Assembly (NCBI GenBank): GCA_029561355.1
Contig: JAKQJD010000633.1
Coordinates: 1 to 52,562, forward strand
Length of the DNA: 52,562 nucleotides
Direction of reading: 5' to 3'
Origin: Bacteroidota bacterium
GTDB taxonomy: Bacteria > Bacteroidota > Bacteroidia > Chitinophagales > Saprospiraceae
The notes under the pieces were generated by a model. That model had not been told where the DNA came from. It saw only the letters and a list, made by a program, of their open reading frames with translations, and made no database searches. This document shows positions 8,270-16,425 of the stretch, piece after piece. The stretch's first letter is position 1, and each line of letters opens with the position of its first letter. The translations under genes were made by a program, and so were the position numbers.

Positions 8270-9322
8270 TCACTCAAAAATCACCTCCGTCGCACCGTAC
8301 CCATACTTGTGGTGAAACTCGTTTTTATACTTCACGACATGCGGATGCCGCTTCAGGTCGTCGGCGATCGTTTCGCGGAGTTTTCCCTCCCCTACTCCGT
8401 GGATCACAAAAACGCGCGCTGCGCCGAGGCGGATCGCCTTATCCAAAAACTTATGGAAATGCACCATCTGGATCCGCAGGATTTCCCCCTTGTCGATGCG
8501 TGCGTAGCCCGACATCAGTTTTTCGATGTGCAGGTCGATTTCAGGTTCAAAACCGGCGGCCTCTTCCAGGTTCAGGGAAGCGAAAGGGTTGGAACCCGTG
8601 AGTGTAATTGGCTTGGGCTTACGTGTATTTTGCTTGGTATAGTCCTTCAGGTCTTCGGCAGGTTCTTCCTTCACACTGGTATCGAATTTGTCGAGCAGGA
8701 CGAAATGGTGTGCCAGCAGGTTGAGAATCGGTACCGTATGTACGTTATTAAAAAACTGTTTGGGACGGATTTTCTGCGTGTGTTCCAGCGGCTCGTCGGG
8801 GCCGGCGGTCGTGAGACGCCGCACCTTGATCCAGGCTTCCAGCCCTTCGTTCAGGTCGTCGTACACAATATCTCCGACTTCCATGGCGGAGGTTGTGTTC
8901 ATTTTGCCGTCCAGCGTGAGCACCTCGCGGTTATGGGTAAAAATATCGAACTCAAACAAAAACTCGTGGGTGGTATCGTTCAGCAGCCAGGCTTTGTAAC
9001 GCGTCACAGTGCCGTCGCGGCCGGGCATGGGTTCGAAGGCCAGTTGCAGGCCCTTGGGTTTGAGAATCTGGTATTGAATACGCAGTTCACGGCGCGGCGG
9101 CGCTTCGGCTGGTTTTTCCATTTTCCCCTGCACAAACTTAGCGCCTGCCGAAGAAGGTTCTGCCTGCTCGTTGCGCTGCAAATCCTCCTCGAACGCCGGA
9201 ATTTCAAAATCCGGATCGCTGTCCAGGCGCACCTGCAGCATCCCGTCTTCCAGCATGGCGGTGATAGAACCGGTCTCGCCGGTATATTTGAAACGCACCC
9301 TCGTACCTATTGCAAAAAGCAT
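8270..9322 (-). CDS. DUF2027 and Smr domain protein (MutS2-like C-terminus)
   Basis: The 350-aa product has an N-terminal small beta-barrel-like segment (GTRVRFKYTGETGSI) and a charged linker. The central DUF2027 region typical of Bacteroidota spans roughly 75-230. The C-terminal Smr domain spans roughly 262-350 (EIDLHIEKL, VFVIHGVGEGKLR, HHKYGYGATEVIFE). Smr domains nick or bind branched nucleic acids, or act on stalled ribosomes and mRNA. The DLH and HGxGxG motifs used for activity are both present. It lacks the MutS ATPase, so it is not MutS2 itself. It is transcribed alone. Confidence 0.9.
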   Translation of the reverse strand: MLFAIGTRVRFKYTGETGSITAMLEDGMLQVRLDSDPDFEIPAFEEDLQRNEQAEPSSAGAKFVQGKMEKPAEAPPRRELRIQYQILKPKGLQLAFEPMPGRDGTVTRYKAWLLNDTTHEFLFEFDIFTHNREVLTLDGKMNTTSAMEVGDIVYDDLNEGLEAWIKVRRLTTAGPDEPLEHTQKIRPKQFFNNVHTVPILNLLAHHFVLLDKFDTSVKEEPAEDLKDYTKQNTRKPKPITLTGSNPFASLNLEEAAGFEPEIDLHIEKLMSGYARIDKGEILRIQMVHFHKFLDKAIRLGAARVFVIHGVGEGKLRETIADDLKRHPHVVKYKNEFHHKYGYGATEVIFE

Positions 9323-9446
9323 AATAATTCTTTATAAAATGAGAAGTGGTAAAATTTAATCTGCGTGTGTTTTACTCCAAACGCCCTGCCCGGAAAAAAA
9401 TATATCCCGGTTTCCCTTGCGAATAGCCGCAAGTCTATACATTTCG

Positions 9447-9475
9447 CAAAAGTAAAGAACGAAGCGAACACCAAC
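9447..9475 (-). promoter_or_regulatory. Promoter of the Smr gene
   Basis: On the minus strand TACTTTTG (9454-9447) follows GTTG (9475-9472) after 17 nt, a good match to the Bacteroidota consensus. It gives a leader of about 115 nt before the start at 9322. A plus-strand candidate -7 element (TACATTTC, 9438-9445) lies immediately beside it, so the two divergent promoters would overlap. Confidence 0.5.
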
Positions 9476-9486
9476 CTATTTAAAAA

Positions 9487-10614
9487 ATGACTGAATCCAC
9501 CGCCACCGACCGCTACATCGCCGTCGATTTTTTCCGGGGCCTGACCATCGTGTTTATGATCATCGTAAACACGGCGGGCGACTGGGAGCACATTTACCCG
9601 CCGCTCCGGCACGCTGTGTGGCACGGATGCACACCGACCGACCTGGTTTTCCCGTCGTTTATGTTCATCATCGGTGTGTCGATGTGGTTCGCTTTTGCCA
9701 AATACGGGCGGCGCTGGTCGGCCGAAATAGGCTGGAAGATACTGCGCCGGACGGTCATTTTATTTGTGATCGGGCTATTGCTCAATAAATTTCCTTTCTA
9801 CTGGAAAGACTGGGATAGCTGGCGCATTCTCGGCGTACCGCAGCGCCTGGCCCTGGGTTACGGTCTGGGCTCCGTGCTGGCGCTTACCCTGAACCGCAAG
9901 GCGCTGATCTGGGTTTCGGCAGGATTGCTGCTGTTGTACTGGGCTATTTTATGGAAATTCCCGATCATGGATCATGCCGATCCGTACGGTTTGCATACCA
10001 ATGCAGTGCGGGTGCTCGACCGTTTTCTGTTCGGTGACAGCCATTTGTACCACGGCGACGGCATCGCCTTCGATCCGGAAGGCTTGCTGAGCACGATACC
10101 CGCCATTGTGACGGTACTGCTGGGCTGGCTGAGCGGCGAACTGCTTACCAGCCGGGCTACACAAAAAGACCTGCTGGTGCGCGACCTGCTCGTATTCGGC
10201 CTCATCTGCGGATTCATCGGCCTCGCCTGGGACCTGTTTTTCCCGATCAACAAAAAACTCTGGACGAGTTCCTACGTATTGTATGCCGGCGGCATTTCCA
10301 TGGTACTACTTGCTGCCAGCGTCTGGGTGATCGATGTGCGCGGCTGGCGCAACGGTACCGGTTTTTTCCTGGCTTTCGGCGCCAACGCGTTGTTTGCCTA
10401 CGTGTTTTCGGAAGCGTTGATCATGACCTTGTCGGCGATCCGCTGGGAAGGCCCTGACGGAATGATCAGCCTTTCGCAATGGATTTACGACACCGTTTTC
10501 AGACCGATAGAAGGGGCAGAATTCAGTTCGTTCCTCTTCGCCTTTTGTTACATGCTGGTTTGCTGGCTCCTTTGCAGGTGGCTGTACGTCCGCAAAATTT
10601 ACATCAAAATTTAA
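9487..10614 (+). CDS. HGSNAT-like / DUF5009 membrane acyltransferase
   Basis: The 375-aa product is a polytopic membrane protein with about ten hydrophobic helices. The N-terminal signature IAVDFFRGLTIVFMIIVN and DLVFPSFMFIIGVSMWF is that of the DUF1624/DUF5009 family. This family is related to heparan-alpha-glucosaminide N-acetyltransferase, which moves acetyl groups across a membrane to amino sugars. Its stop is 3 nt from the start of the LD-carboxypeptidase gene, so the two are almost certainly cotranscribed. A role in cell-wall amino-sugar acetylation is therefore plausible, but it is inferred from the context only. Confidence 0.85.
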   Translation: MTESTATDRYIAVDFFRGLTIVFMIIVNTAGDWEHIYPPLRHAVWHGCTPTDLVFPSFMFIIGVSMWFAFAKYGRRWSAEIGWKILRRTVILFVIGLLLNKFPFYWKDWDSWRILGVPQRLALGYGLGSVLALTLNRKALIWVSAGLLLLYWAILWKFPIMDHADPYGLHTNAVRVLDRFLFGDSHLYHGDGIAFDPEGLLSTIPAIVTVLLGWLSGELLTSRATQKDLLVRDLLVFGLICGFIGLAWDLFFPINKKLWTSSYVLYAGGISMVLLAASVWVIDVRGWRNGTGFFLAFGANALFAYVFSEALIMTLSAIRWEGPDGMISLSQWIYDTVFRPIEGAEFSSFLFAFCYMLVCWLLCRWLYVRKIYIKI

Positions 10615-10617
10615 CCC

Positions 10618-11664
10618 ATGCAACGGCGCACTTTTTTGACCGCTACCGGAATGGCGGCGCTGGCTTACAAAGCGCCGTTGTTTCGATGTATGGAAAATAC
10701 AAGTATCGCCGATTCGCATCAACTGCGCAAACCGAAACGCCTGCAGGCAGGAATGACGGTCGGGCTCATCGCGCCGGCCAGTTCATTTACGCCCGAAAAA
10801 CTGGCAGCAGCACGGACAAACCTCGCGGCTTTGGGGCTGAACATCCGGGAGTCTGCCAATCTGCATGCCCAGAACGGCTATTTCGCCGGCACCGACGCCC
10901 AACGCCTGGCCGACCTGCACTGGGCCTTCGAAAGCCCCGACATCGATGCGGTGTGGTGCATTCGGGGCGGCTACGGTTGCAGCCGGCTGTTGCCGATGAT
11001 CGATTTTAAAAAAATCGCCCGAAACCCGAAAGTGTTTATCGGATACAGTGACGTAACGGCCCTGCACCTGGCAATTCAGCAGCACACAGGGCTGGTGACG
11101 TTTCACGGGCCCGTGGCGGCGTCGGAATTTCCTGAAAATACGTTGCAGCATTTTCGTTCGGTGGTGATGGATCCGGTGGCGAATTACACCGTGCGCATTC
11201 CTGACGCAAGCGCATTGCCTGCCGATGAAGTGTATCAACCGTTCTTGATCACGCCCGGCAGGGCCACGGGAGCGCTTTCCGGCGGCAACCTCACGCTGCT
11301 GGCGGCGCTGGTCGGAACCCCTTTTGCGCCTTCCTATAAAAACAAACTGGTTTTTATGGAAGACGTGGGCGAGCAGCCTTACCGCATCGACCGTATGCTG
11401 ACGCAAATGTTGCAGGGCAGCAATTTGTCGCAGGCGGCAGGGATCGCGCTGGGGGTGTTTGCCGATTGCCGGCCCAAGGGCGACGGACCGTCACTGAGTC
11501 TGCAGGAAACCCTGCGCGACCGGCTGGGCGGCCTGGGTATTCCGGTGGTATATGGTATCCCGTTCGGGCATGTGGCGCATCAAATGACGTTTCCGTATGG
11601 TATTCGGGCTGCTTTGGATGCGGATAAGGGTGAGTTGACCTTTTTGGAAACGGCGGTGGTGTAG
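10618..11664 (+). CDS. LD-carboxypeptidase (peptidase S66), muropeptide turnover
   Basis: Family S66 serine peptidases remove the terminal D-alanine from tetrapeptide muropeptides during wall recycling. The 348-aa product has the expected triad: Ser144 in GYSDVTAL, Glu248 in FMEDVGEQPYRID and His318 in FGHVAHQ. The N-terminus MQRRTFLTATGMAALAY resembles a Tat signal or membrane anchor, suggesting an extracytoplasmic location, whereas the E. coli enzyme is cytosolic. It sits 3 nt after the acyltransferase gene. Confidence 0.93.
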   Translation: MQRRTFLTATGMAALAYKAPLFRCMENTSIADSHQLRKPKRLQAGMTVGLIAPASSFTPEKLAAARTNLAALGLNIRESANLHAQNGYFAGTDAQRLADLHWAFESPDIDAVWCIRGGYGCSRLLPMIDFKKIARNPKVFIGYSDVTALHLAIQQHTGLVTFHGPVAASEFPENTLQHFRSVVMDPVANYTVRIPDASALPADEVYQPFLITPGRATGALSGGNLTLLAALVGTPFAPSYKNKLVFMEDVGEQPYRIDRMLTQMLQGSNLSQAAGIALGVFADCRPKGDGPSLSLQETLRDRLGGLGIPVVYGIPFGHVAHQMTFPYGIRAALDADKGELTFLETAVV

Positions 11665-11765
11665 CCGGGGGCTTGTAGGGCTACGCCCCTCGTAGGAATA
11701 ATGGAAACGCGGATGACGCGGATTTTTGCGGATTTGCGCGGATTTTCATGGCCTTGCGGCCACTA

Positions 11766-11887
11766 CTTTTTTATAAACCACGGAGGCACAAAGGACACAA
11801 AGCGTAGATTACACCATCAAAATCATGGGACGGGTGAATGTGTAATCTACGCTTTGTGTCCCTTGTGCCTTTGTGGTTTATAAAAAG
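11766..11887. repeat. Spacer palindrome, 48-bp arms (ACCACAAAGGCACAA type)
   Basis: Arms 11766-11814 and 11840-11887 pair over about 48 bp with few mismatches around a 25-nt loop. The outer arms carry the phrase ATAAACCAC..GGCACAAAGGACACAAAG. Close relatives of that phrase occur at 20781-20799, at 21049-21068 and as a half element near 32958. Confidence 0.85.
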
Positions 11888-12010
11888 AAAAAGACCCGTC
11901 AGGGTCAAATCACAATAAAAATCACCCTCCAAAACACCAAACAACTGTCTGCCAAAACACCAAAACCCGAAAACACTTGAAACCACTTGTGTTATTTTCT
12001 TCCGAAAACC

Positions 12011-12039
12011 TTTGATTTCCTCCAATCTCTCTATATTTG
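12011..12039 (+). promoter_or_regulatory. secDF promoter
   Basis: TTTG at 12011-12014 and TATATTTG at 12032-12039 are 17 nt apart, both exact to the Bacteroidota consensus. Transcription should begin near 12046. That excludes translation from the in-frame ATG at 12037 and supports the start at 12127. Confidence 0.7.
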
Positions 12040-12126
12040 CGCACTTTTTTTGGAAAGTGTGGGAAACCCTGTGTTTCCAGTCATCATGTGAATCACCTTA
12101 TTCGGTCAATTATTTACGAACGAAGT

Positions 12127-15100
12127 ATGCAAAGCAAAGGCGTTGTCAGATTTTTCTTCATTGCGCTTACCGTAGTGTGCCTGTATCAGTTTGCACTCGT
12201 CATCCCGACGAACAACATTGAAAGCCAGGCCAGAAGCTACGCCGACCAGATGTCGGCCAAAGACCCCAATGTGGGCTGGCGCACTCATTACAGCGAATTC
12301 CTGGACTCTCTGTCCACAGAAACCGTATTCACGATTCCGCTGATCAAAAAATTCACCTATCTGGACCTGAAAAAGAGCCAGTTGGCGATGGGCCTCGACC
12401 TGAAAGGCGGTATGAACGTGTTGTTGCAGGTGGACCTGCGCGACTTTCTGAAAAATCTGTCTCTCAATTCCCAGGATCCCGCTTTCACCAAAGCGCTGGA
12501 TAAAGCAACGGAACGCCAGAAAACGGAGCAGGCCGACTATATCACGCTTTTCGCACAGACGTGGCAGGAAGAAAGCGGCGGCAAATCGCTGGCTTCCCTG
12601 TTCGCCCGCAACGAGAGCCTGAAAGGACAGGTCAACTTCGATTCGCCGAATGCCGATGTGGTGCGCACGCTCCGCAAACTGGCCGACAGCACGGTAGACG
12701 AAACATTCAAACGCCTGAAACAGCGTATCGACAAACTCGGCGTGGTTCAGCCCAACGTGAGCCTCGATGCAGGTCGCGACCTGATTCTGGTGGAACTGCC
12801 CGGTATCGACAACCCGGAACGCGCCCGCACGATGTTGCAGCGTTCGGCTAAACTCGAATTCTGGGATACCTACCGCATTACCGACGACGGTATTGCCCAG
12901 GGTTTCCAGGCTGCCGACCAGAAACTGAAAGCCATGGCTTCCGGCGACACTTCCGCTGTACAGGCTACGCAAATGGTGAAAGACACTTCCTACGTGTTCC
13001 CGAACGGCGCCGACGGTCAGCCCGACACGACCAAACCGAAGGAAATGCGCATAACGGAGCGCCCGCTCGACCCAACGCAACAAGCCGGCGGACCGCTGCT
13101 GTCGAACCTTACCATGAACGCACAAGGCGGTGGCGCCCTGCTGGCGTATGCCGATAAAAATAAAATGCGCGTGCTCAACGAATACCTGAGCCGCCCGGAA
13201 ATCAAAGGTCAGTTCCCTGCGGATCTGGAATTCCGCTGGAGTCAGAAACCGGTAGAAGATAAAGGTGTGGAAGGCAACACGATGATTGGCAAATACGAAC
13301 TGTATGCCATCAAAAAAGTACGCAATTCCGACCTGGCTCCACTCGACGGTTCCGTTGTAACCAACGCCAGCGAGCAACCCGACCCAACTTCCGGTGAAGT
13401 AACGGTAAGCCTCTCGATGAACAACGACGGCGCCAAAATCTGGGCCGACCTGACCAAAAAAGCCGCTGAAAACGGCAATCGTGAAATCGCCATCGTACTC
13501 GACGACGAGGTGGTGAGCGCTCCGCGCGTTATCAACCCGATCACGGGTGGCAACTCCTCCATCACGGGCAACTTCACCGTAGACGAAGCAAAAGACCTTG
13601 CCAGCATCCTGCAGGTAGGTAAACTGCCGGCCGGTACGCACATCGTACAGGAAAGCCAGGTAGGTCCTTCGCTCGGCGCCGACAACATCAACAAGTCGCT
13701 TATTACCATGATCATGTCCGTACTGCTTCTGTGCGCATTCATGGTGGTATACTATAACAAAGGTGGCTGGGTAGCCGTCATCGCACTGCTGGCCAACATC
13801 TTCTTCATGCTGGGTACGCTGGCATCGCTGGGCACGGTATTAACCCTGCCGGGTATCGCAGGTATCGTACTGACACTCGCTTCTGCGGTCGACGCCAACG
13901 TTATCATTTACGAAAGGATACGGGAGGAAATACGAGAGGGACTATCCCTCGGCAAGGCAGTGGAAACCGGTTTCGGCCGCGCACTGCCCGCTATCCTCGA
14001 CGCCAACACGACGCACCTGCTGGTTGCAGGCGTACTGGTGTACTTCGGTCTGGGTCCGATCAAAGGTTTCGGTACGGTTCTGATCGTGGGTGTACTCACG
14101 TCGCTGTTCACAGCCGTTTTGGTAGGTCGTTACATCACCGAATGGTGGCTGGAGCGTGGCAACACGTTGAGCTATAGCTACCCATGGTCTGAAAAATGGT
14201 TGGTGGGTTTCCACTACGACTGGATCGGCAAACGCAAAATCGCCTACGCTTTCTCTGCAACCATCATCGTGATCGGTATCGTTTCTTTCTTCATGCGCGG
14301 TTTCGAACTGGGCGTGGATTTCAAAGGCGGTTACTCCTACAACGTGAAGTTTGAACAGCCGGTAGAAATCGAGCAACTGCGCGCACCGTTGACGGACGTG
14401 TTCGGTGGCAACCCGATCATTAAAGCAGTCAATACCGACAACACGTATAACATCACGACTTCGTACCTGATCAACGAACGCGGCAGCGATGTAGCCGACC
14501 GCGTGGTATCGAAACTGCACGAAGGCCTGACCAAAGCGGGTGTGACCACGGACCTTGCGGCGTTTAAAAAGACGGAAGGCACAGGAACACACATCACTTC
14601 TTCCAGTCAGGTAGGACCAACCGTAGCGGACGACATTCGTTCTTCTTCGTTTAAAGCAGGTTTCTGGGCACTGATCTCGATCTTCCTGTACCTGTTGATC
14701 CGTTTCCGCCGCTGGCAGTTCTCGCTGGGCGCCGTACTGGCTTTGTTCCACGACGTACTGATCACCCTGACGTTCTTTACCCTGCTGCACGGTATCGTTC
14801 CGTTCTCGCTGGAAATCGACCAGGCTATCATCGCTTGTATATTGACGGTCATAGGCTTCTCGGTGAACGACACGGTTATCGTTTATGACCGTATCCGGGA
14901 GTTTATCCATAAATATGTCGGTCAGCCGAAAGAAGACGTACTCAACATGGCGATCAATACTACGCTGAGCCGTACGTTGATCACCTCGGGTACGATCCTG
15001 GCAGTGGTACTGTTGCTGCTGTTGTTCGGCGGCGGCGCTATCCGCGGTTTCGCTTTCGGTATGTTCGTCGGTATCCTGTTCGGTACCTACTCTTCGGTGT

Positions 15101-15213
15101 TCGTGGCCTCCGCACTGGTGGTCGACTTCACCAGAGAAGCGGTCATTTCGGACGGAAATATCACTTCCACTAAAGTTGAGCCTGCTGCTCCAAAGGCAGT
15201 AAAAGCAAAATAA
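12127..15213 (+). CDS. secDF: Protein translocase subunit SecDF (fused)
   Basis: SecDF uses the proton-motive force to pull preproteins through the SecYEG channel on the outer face of the inner membrane. The 1028-aa product joins SecD and SecF, as is normal in Bacteroidota. The SecD half has a first membrane helix at about 8-27, then MGLDLKGGMNVLLQVDL. A long periplasmic P1 domain follows, then the helix block with ASAVDANVIIYERIREE. The SecF half has GFELGVDFKGGYSYNVKF and IGFSVNDTVIVYDRIRE. ATG 12127 is chosen because it puts MQSKGVVRFF directly before the first helix and lies downstream of the promoter. A Rho-independent terminator follows at 15239. The gene is transcribed alone. Confidence 0.96.
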   Translation: MQSKGVVRFFFIALTVVCLYQFALVIPTNNIESQARSYADQMSAKDPNVGWRTHYSEFLDSLSTETVFTIPLIKKFTYLDLKKSQLAMGLDLKGGMNVLLQVDLRDFLKNLSLNSQDPAFTKALDKATERQKTEQADYITLFAQTWQEESGGKSLASLFARNESLKGQVNFDSPNADVVRTLRKLADSTVDETFKRLKQRIDKLGVVQPNVSLDAGRDLILVELPGIDNPERARTMLQRSAKLEFWDTYRITDDGIAQGFQAADQKLKAMASGDTSAVQATQMVKDTSYVFPNGADGQPDTTKPKEMRITERPLDPTQQAGGPLLSNLTMNAQGGGALLAYADKNKMRVLNEYLSRPEIKGQFPADLEFRWSQKPVEDKGVEGNTMIGKYELYAIKKVRNSDLAPLDGSVVTNASEQPDPTSGEVTVSLSMNNDGAKIWADLTKKAAENGNREIAIVLDDEVVSAPRVINPITGGNSSITGNFTVDEAKDLASILQVGKLPAGTHIVQESQVGPSLGADNINKSLITMIMSVLLLCAFMVVYYNKGGWVAVIALLANIFFMLGTLASLGTVLTLPGIAGIVLTLASAVDANVIIYERIREEIREGLSLGKAVETGFGRALPAILDANTTHLLVAGVLVYFGLGPIKGFGTVLIVGVLTSLFTAVLVGRYITEWWLERGNTLSYSYPWSEKWLVGFHYDWIGKRKIAYAFSATIIVIGIVSFFMRGFELGVDFKGGYSYNVKFEQPVEIEQLRAPLTDVFGGNPIIKAVNTDNTYNITTSYLINERGSDVADRVVSKLHEGLTKAGVTTDLAAFKKTEGTGTHITSSSQVGPTVADDIRSSSFKAGFWALISIFLYLLIRFRRWQFSLGAVLALFHDVLITLTFFTLLHGIVPFSLEIDQAIIACILTVIGFSVNDTVIVYDRIREFIHKYVGQPKEDVLNMAINTTLSRTLITSGTILAVVLLLLLFGGGAIRGFAFGMFVGILFGTYSSVFVASALVVDFTREAVISDGNITSTKVEPAAPKAVKAK

Positions 15214-15238
15214 GCACCCGTTATTCCTGATTTTCCCA

Positions 15239-15275
15239 AACCTCCTTTCGGCTTTTGCTGAAAGGAGGTTTTTTT
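15239..15275 (+). terminator. secDF Rho-independent terminator
   Basis: An 11-bp perfect stem (15239-15249 with 15260-15270, AACCTCCTTTC) and a 10-nt loop are followed by a run of seven T. The hairpin begins 26 nt after the secDF stop. It is a textbook intrinsic terminator. Confidence 0.92.
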
Positions 15276-15314
15276 GTTGCGTGGAATTGCATGGGCACCG
15301 TACCTTGTCTGGAT

Positions 15315-15445
15315 AGTTATTGGTTATTGGTTATTGGTTATCCGTTATTAGTTATTGGTGTGCATTGCTTTCGGCTTTTTATAAACGACGCCAAGGGCAA
15401 TGCACACCAATAACTAATAACGGATAACCAATAACTAATAACTAA
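15315..15445. repeat. Spacer palindrome with GGTTATT heptamer arms, core GTGTGCATTGC (copy 1)
   Basis: The left arm 15315-15368 is made of GGTTATT-like heptamers ending in GTGTGCATTGC. The right arm 15397-15445 starts GCAATGCACAC and continues with AATAACC/AATAACT words. The loop is about 28 nt. The right arm runs straight into the perfect heptamer array. Copies with the same core lie at 16286 and 18571. Confidence 0.88.
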
Positions 15446-15451
15446 TAACCG

Positions 15452-15554
15452 ATAACCAATAACCAATAACCAATAACCAATAACCAATAACCAATAACCA
15501 ATAACCAATAACCAATAACCAATAACCAATAACCAATAACCAATAACCAATAAC
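15452..15554. repeat. Perfect heptamer array (ATAACCA), 14.7 copies
   Basis: There are 103 nt of uninterrupted 7-bp periodicity, ending 23 nt before the start codon of the MIP channel gene. It is continuous with the right arm of the preceding palindrome but far longer than the left arm can pair with, so it looks like a secondary expansion. Arrays this regular are prone to slipped-strand length change. Confidence 0.93.
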
Positions 15555-15577
15555 GATTAACCAATAACAGAATAACA

Positions 15578-16285
15578 ATGAACAACTTCCTGGCAGAATT
15601 CCTCGGAACTGCTCTGCTTATCCTGCTCGGCGACGGCGTCGTAGCCGGCGTACTTTTAAAGGATACGAAAAATGAAAATGCCGGGTGGCTGGTGATTACC
15701 ATCGGCTGGGCCCTGGCGGTCACTTTTGGGGTGTACGCGGTCGGCCGAATCAGCGGCGCTCACCTGAACCCTGCCGTTACACTCGCGCTGGCCACAACGG
15801 GGCAATTCCCCTGGGCGGATGTTGGCACCTACATTCTTGCACAGGTACTGGGCGCCATGCTGGGCGCTACGCTGGTGTGGCTGCAATACCTGCCGCATTG
15901 GTCCAGGACCATGGATCCCGACATCAAACTGGCTGTTTTCTGCACCGCGCCGGCCATACGACATACTACCAGTAATGTAATCAGCGAATTCATGGGAACG
16001 TTCGTGCTGTTGTTCGGACTTTCGGCGCTCGGCGCCAGCCGTTTTACGGAAGGCCTTAATCCGCTGGCGATCGGCGGACTGGTACTGGCGATCGGGCTTT
16101 CCATGGGCGGCACTACGGGATACGCCATTAACCCGGCACGCGACCTGGGTCCGCGTATCGCGCATGCTTTGTTACCTATTCCGGGAAAAGGAGGATCCGA
16201 CTGGGCTTATGCCTGGGTACCTGTGGTGAGCCCCATTTTGGGCGGGATTTGCGGGGCATTGGTGTACCGGGCGTTGCTGGGTTAG
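15578..16285 (+). CDS. MIP-family channel (aquaporin / glycerol facilitator)
   Basis: The 235-aa product is an inner-membrane channel with six helices and two NPA half-helices: Asn64-Pro-Ala in AHLNPAVTLA and Asn185-Pro-Ala in AINPARDLGPR. The Asp directly after the second NPAR (Asp189) is the usual mark of glycerol-conducting GlpF-type members rather than strict water channels. No glycerol kinase or glycerol-3-phosphate dehydrogenase is adjacent. The neighbour downstream is phosphofructokinase on the opposite strand. The promoter cannot be seen because the upstream DNA is the heptamer array, which may control expression through its length. Confidence 0.92.
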   Translation: MNNFLAEFLGTALLILLGDGVVAGVLLKDTKNENAGWLVITIGWALAVTFGVYAVGRISGAHLNPAVTLALATTGQFPWADVGTYILAQVLGAMLGATLVWLQYLPHWSRTMDPDIKLAVFCTAPAIRHTTSNVISEFMGTFVLLFGLSALGASRFTEGLNPLAIGGLVLAIGLSMGGTTGYAINPARDLGPRIAHALLPIPGKGGSDWAYAWVPVVSPILGGICGALVYRALLG

Positions 16286-16425
16286 TAGTTATTGGTTATT
16301 GGTTATTGGTTATTAGTTATTAGTGTGCATTGCCCTTGGCTTTGCAATAAATGACGCCAGGAGCAACGCACACTAATAACTAATAACTAATAACTAATAA
16401 CTAATAACCGATAACTAATAACTAC
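16286..16425. repeat. Spacer palindrome with heptamer arms, core GTGTGCATTGC (copy 2)
   Basis: The left arm begins at the stop codon of the MIP gene. The right arm ends inside the stop codon of the convergent pfkA gene (16422-16424). Arms are GGTTATT/AATAACT heptamers, and the core pairs GTGTGCATTGCCCTTGGC with GCCAGGAGCAACGCACAC. The element therefore occupies the complete interval between two convergent genes. Confidence 0.9.

Larger units (their letters stand above)
11665..12126. other. 462-nt spacer with repeats and the secDF promoter
   Basis: The left part (about 11700-11760) carries short GCGGATTT-type repeated words. The middle holds a 48-bp inverted repeat (11766-11887). A small GACCC/GGGTC hairpin lies at 11892-11905. 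The right end has the secDF promoter (12011-12039) and an 80-nt leader. No gene is supported; the short frames inside the palindrome are not believed. Confidence 0.7.

Noticed and set aside
11892..11915. Minus-strand terminator-like hairpin GACCC/GGGTC beside an A-rich run
   Set aside because: No minus-strand gene lies upstream of it, so a terminator role is not supported.
11701..12025. Short frames in the secDF upstream gap
   Set aside because: They read through the palindrome on both strands (mirror-like HGGTKDTKRRLH and HKGTRDTKRRLH), which is a signature of inverted-repeat DNA rather than of a gene.
12037..12126. Upstream ATG for secDF at 12037
   Set aside because: It overlaps the -7 element of the promoter, so it would not be on the transcript.
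12106..13641. 511-aa minus-strand frame
   Set aside because: Antisense shadow of secDF.
15404..15575. Possible CRISPR array
   Set aside because: Units are 7 bp and contiguous with no spacers, and no cas genes are present.
15338..15723. Minus-strand frames encoding repeated VIGYWLL
   Set aside because: They are translations of the heptamer array and its palindrome; a 7-bp unit gives a 7-residue repeat in any open frame.
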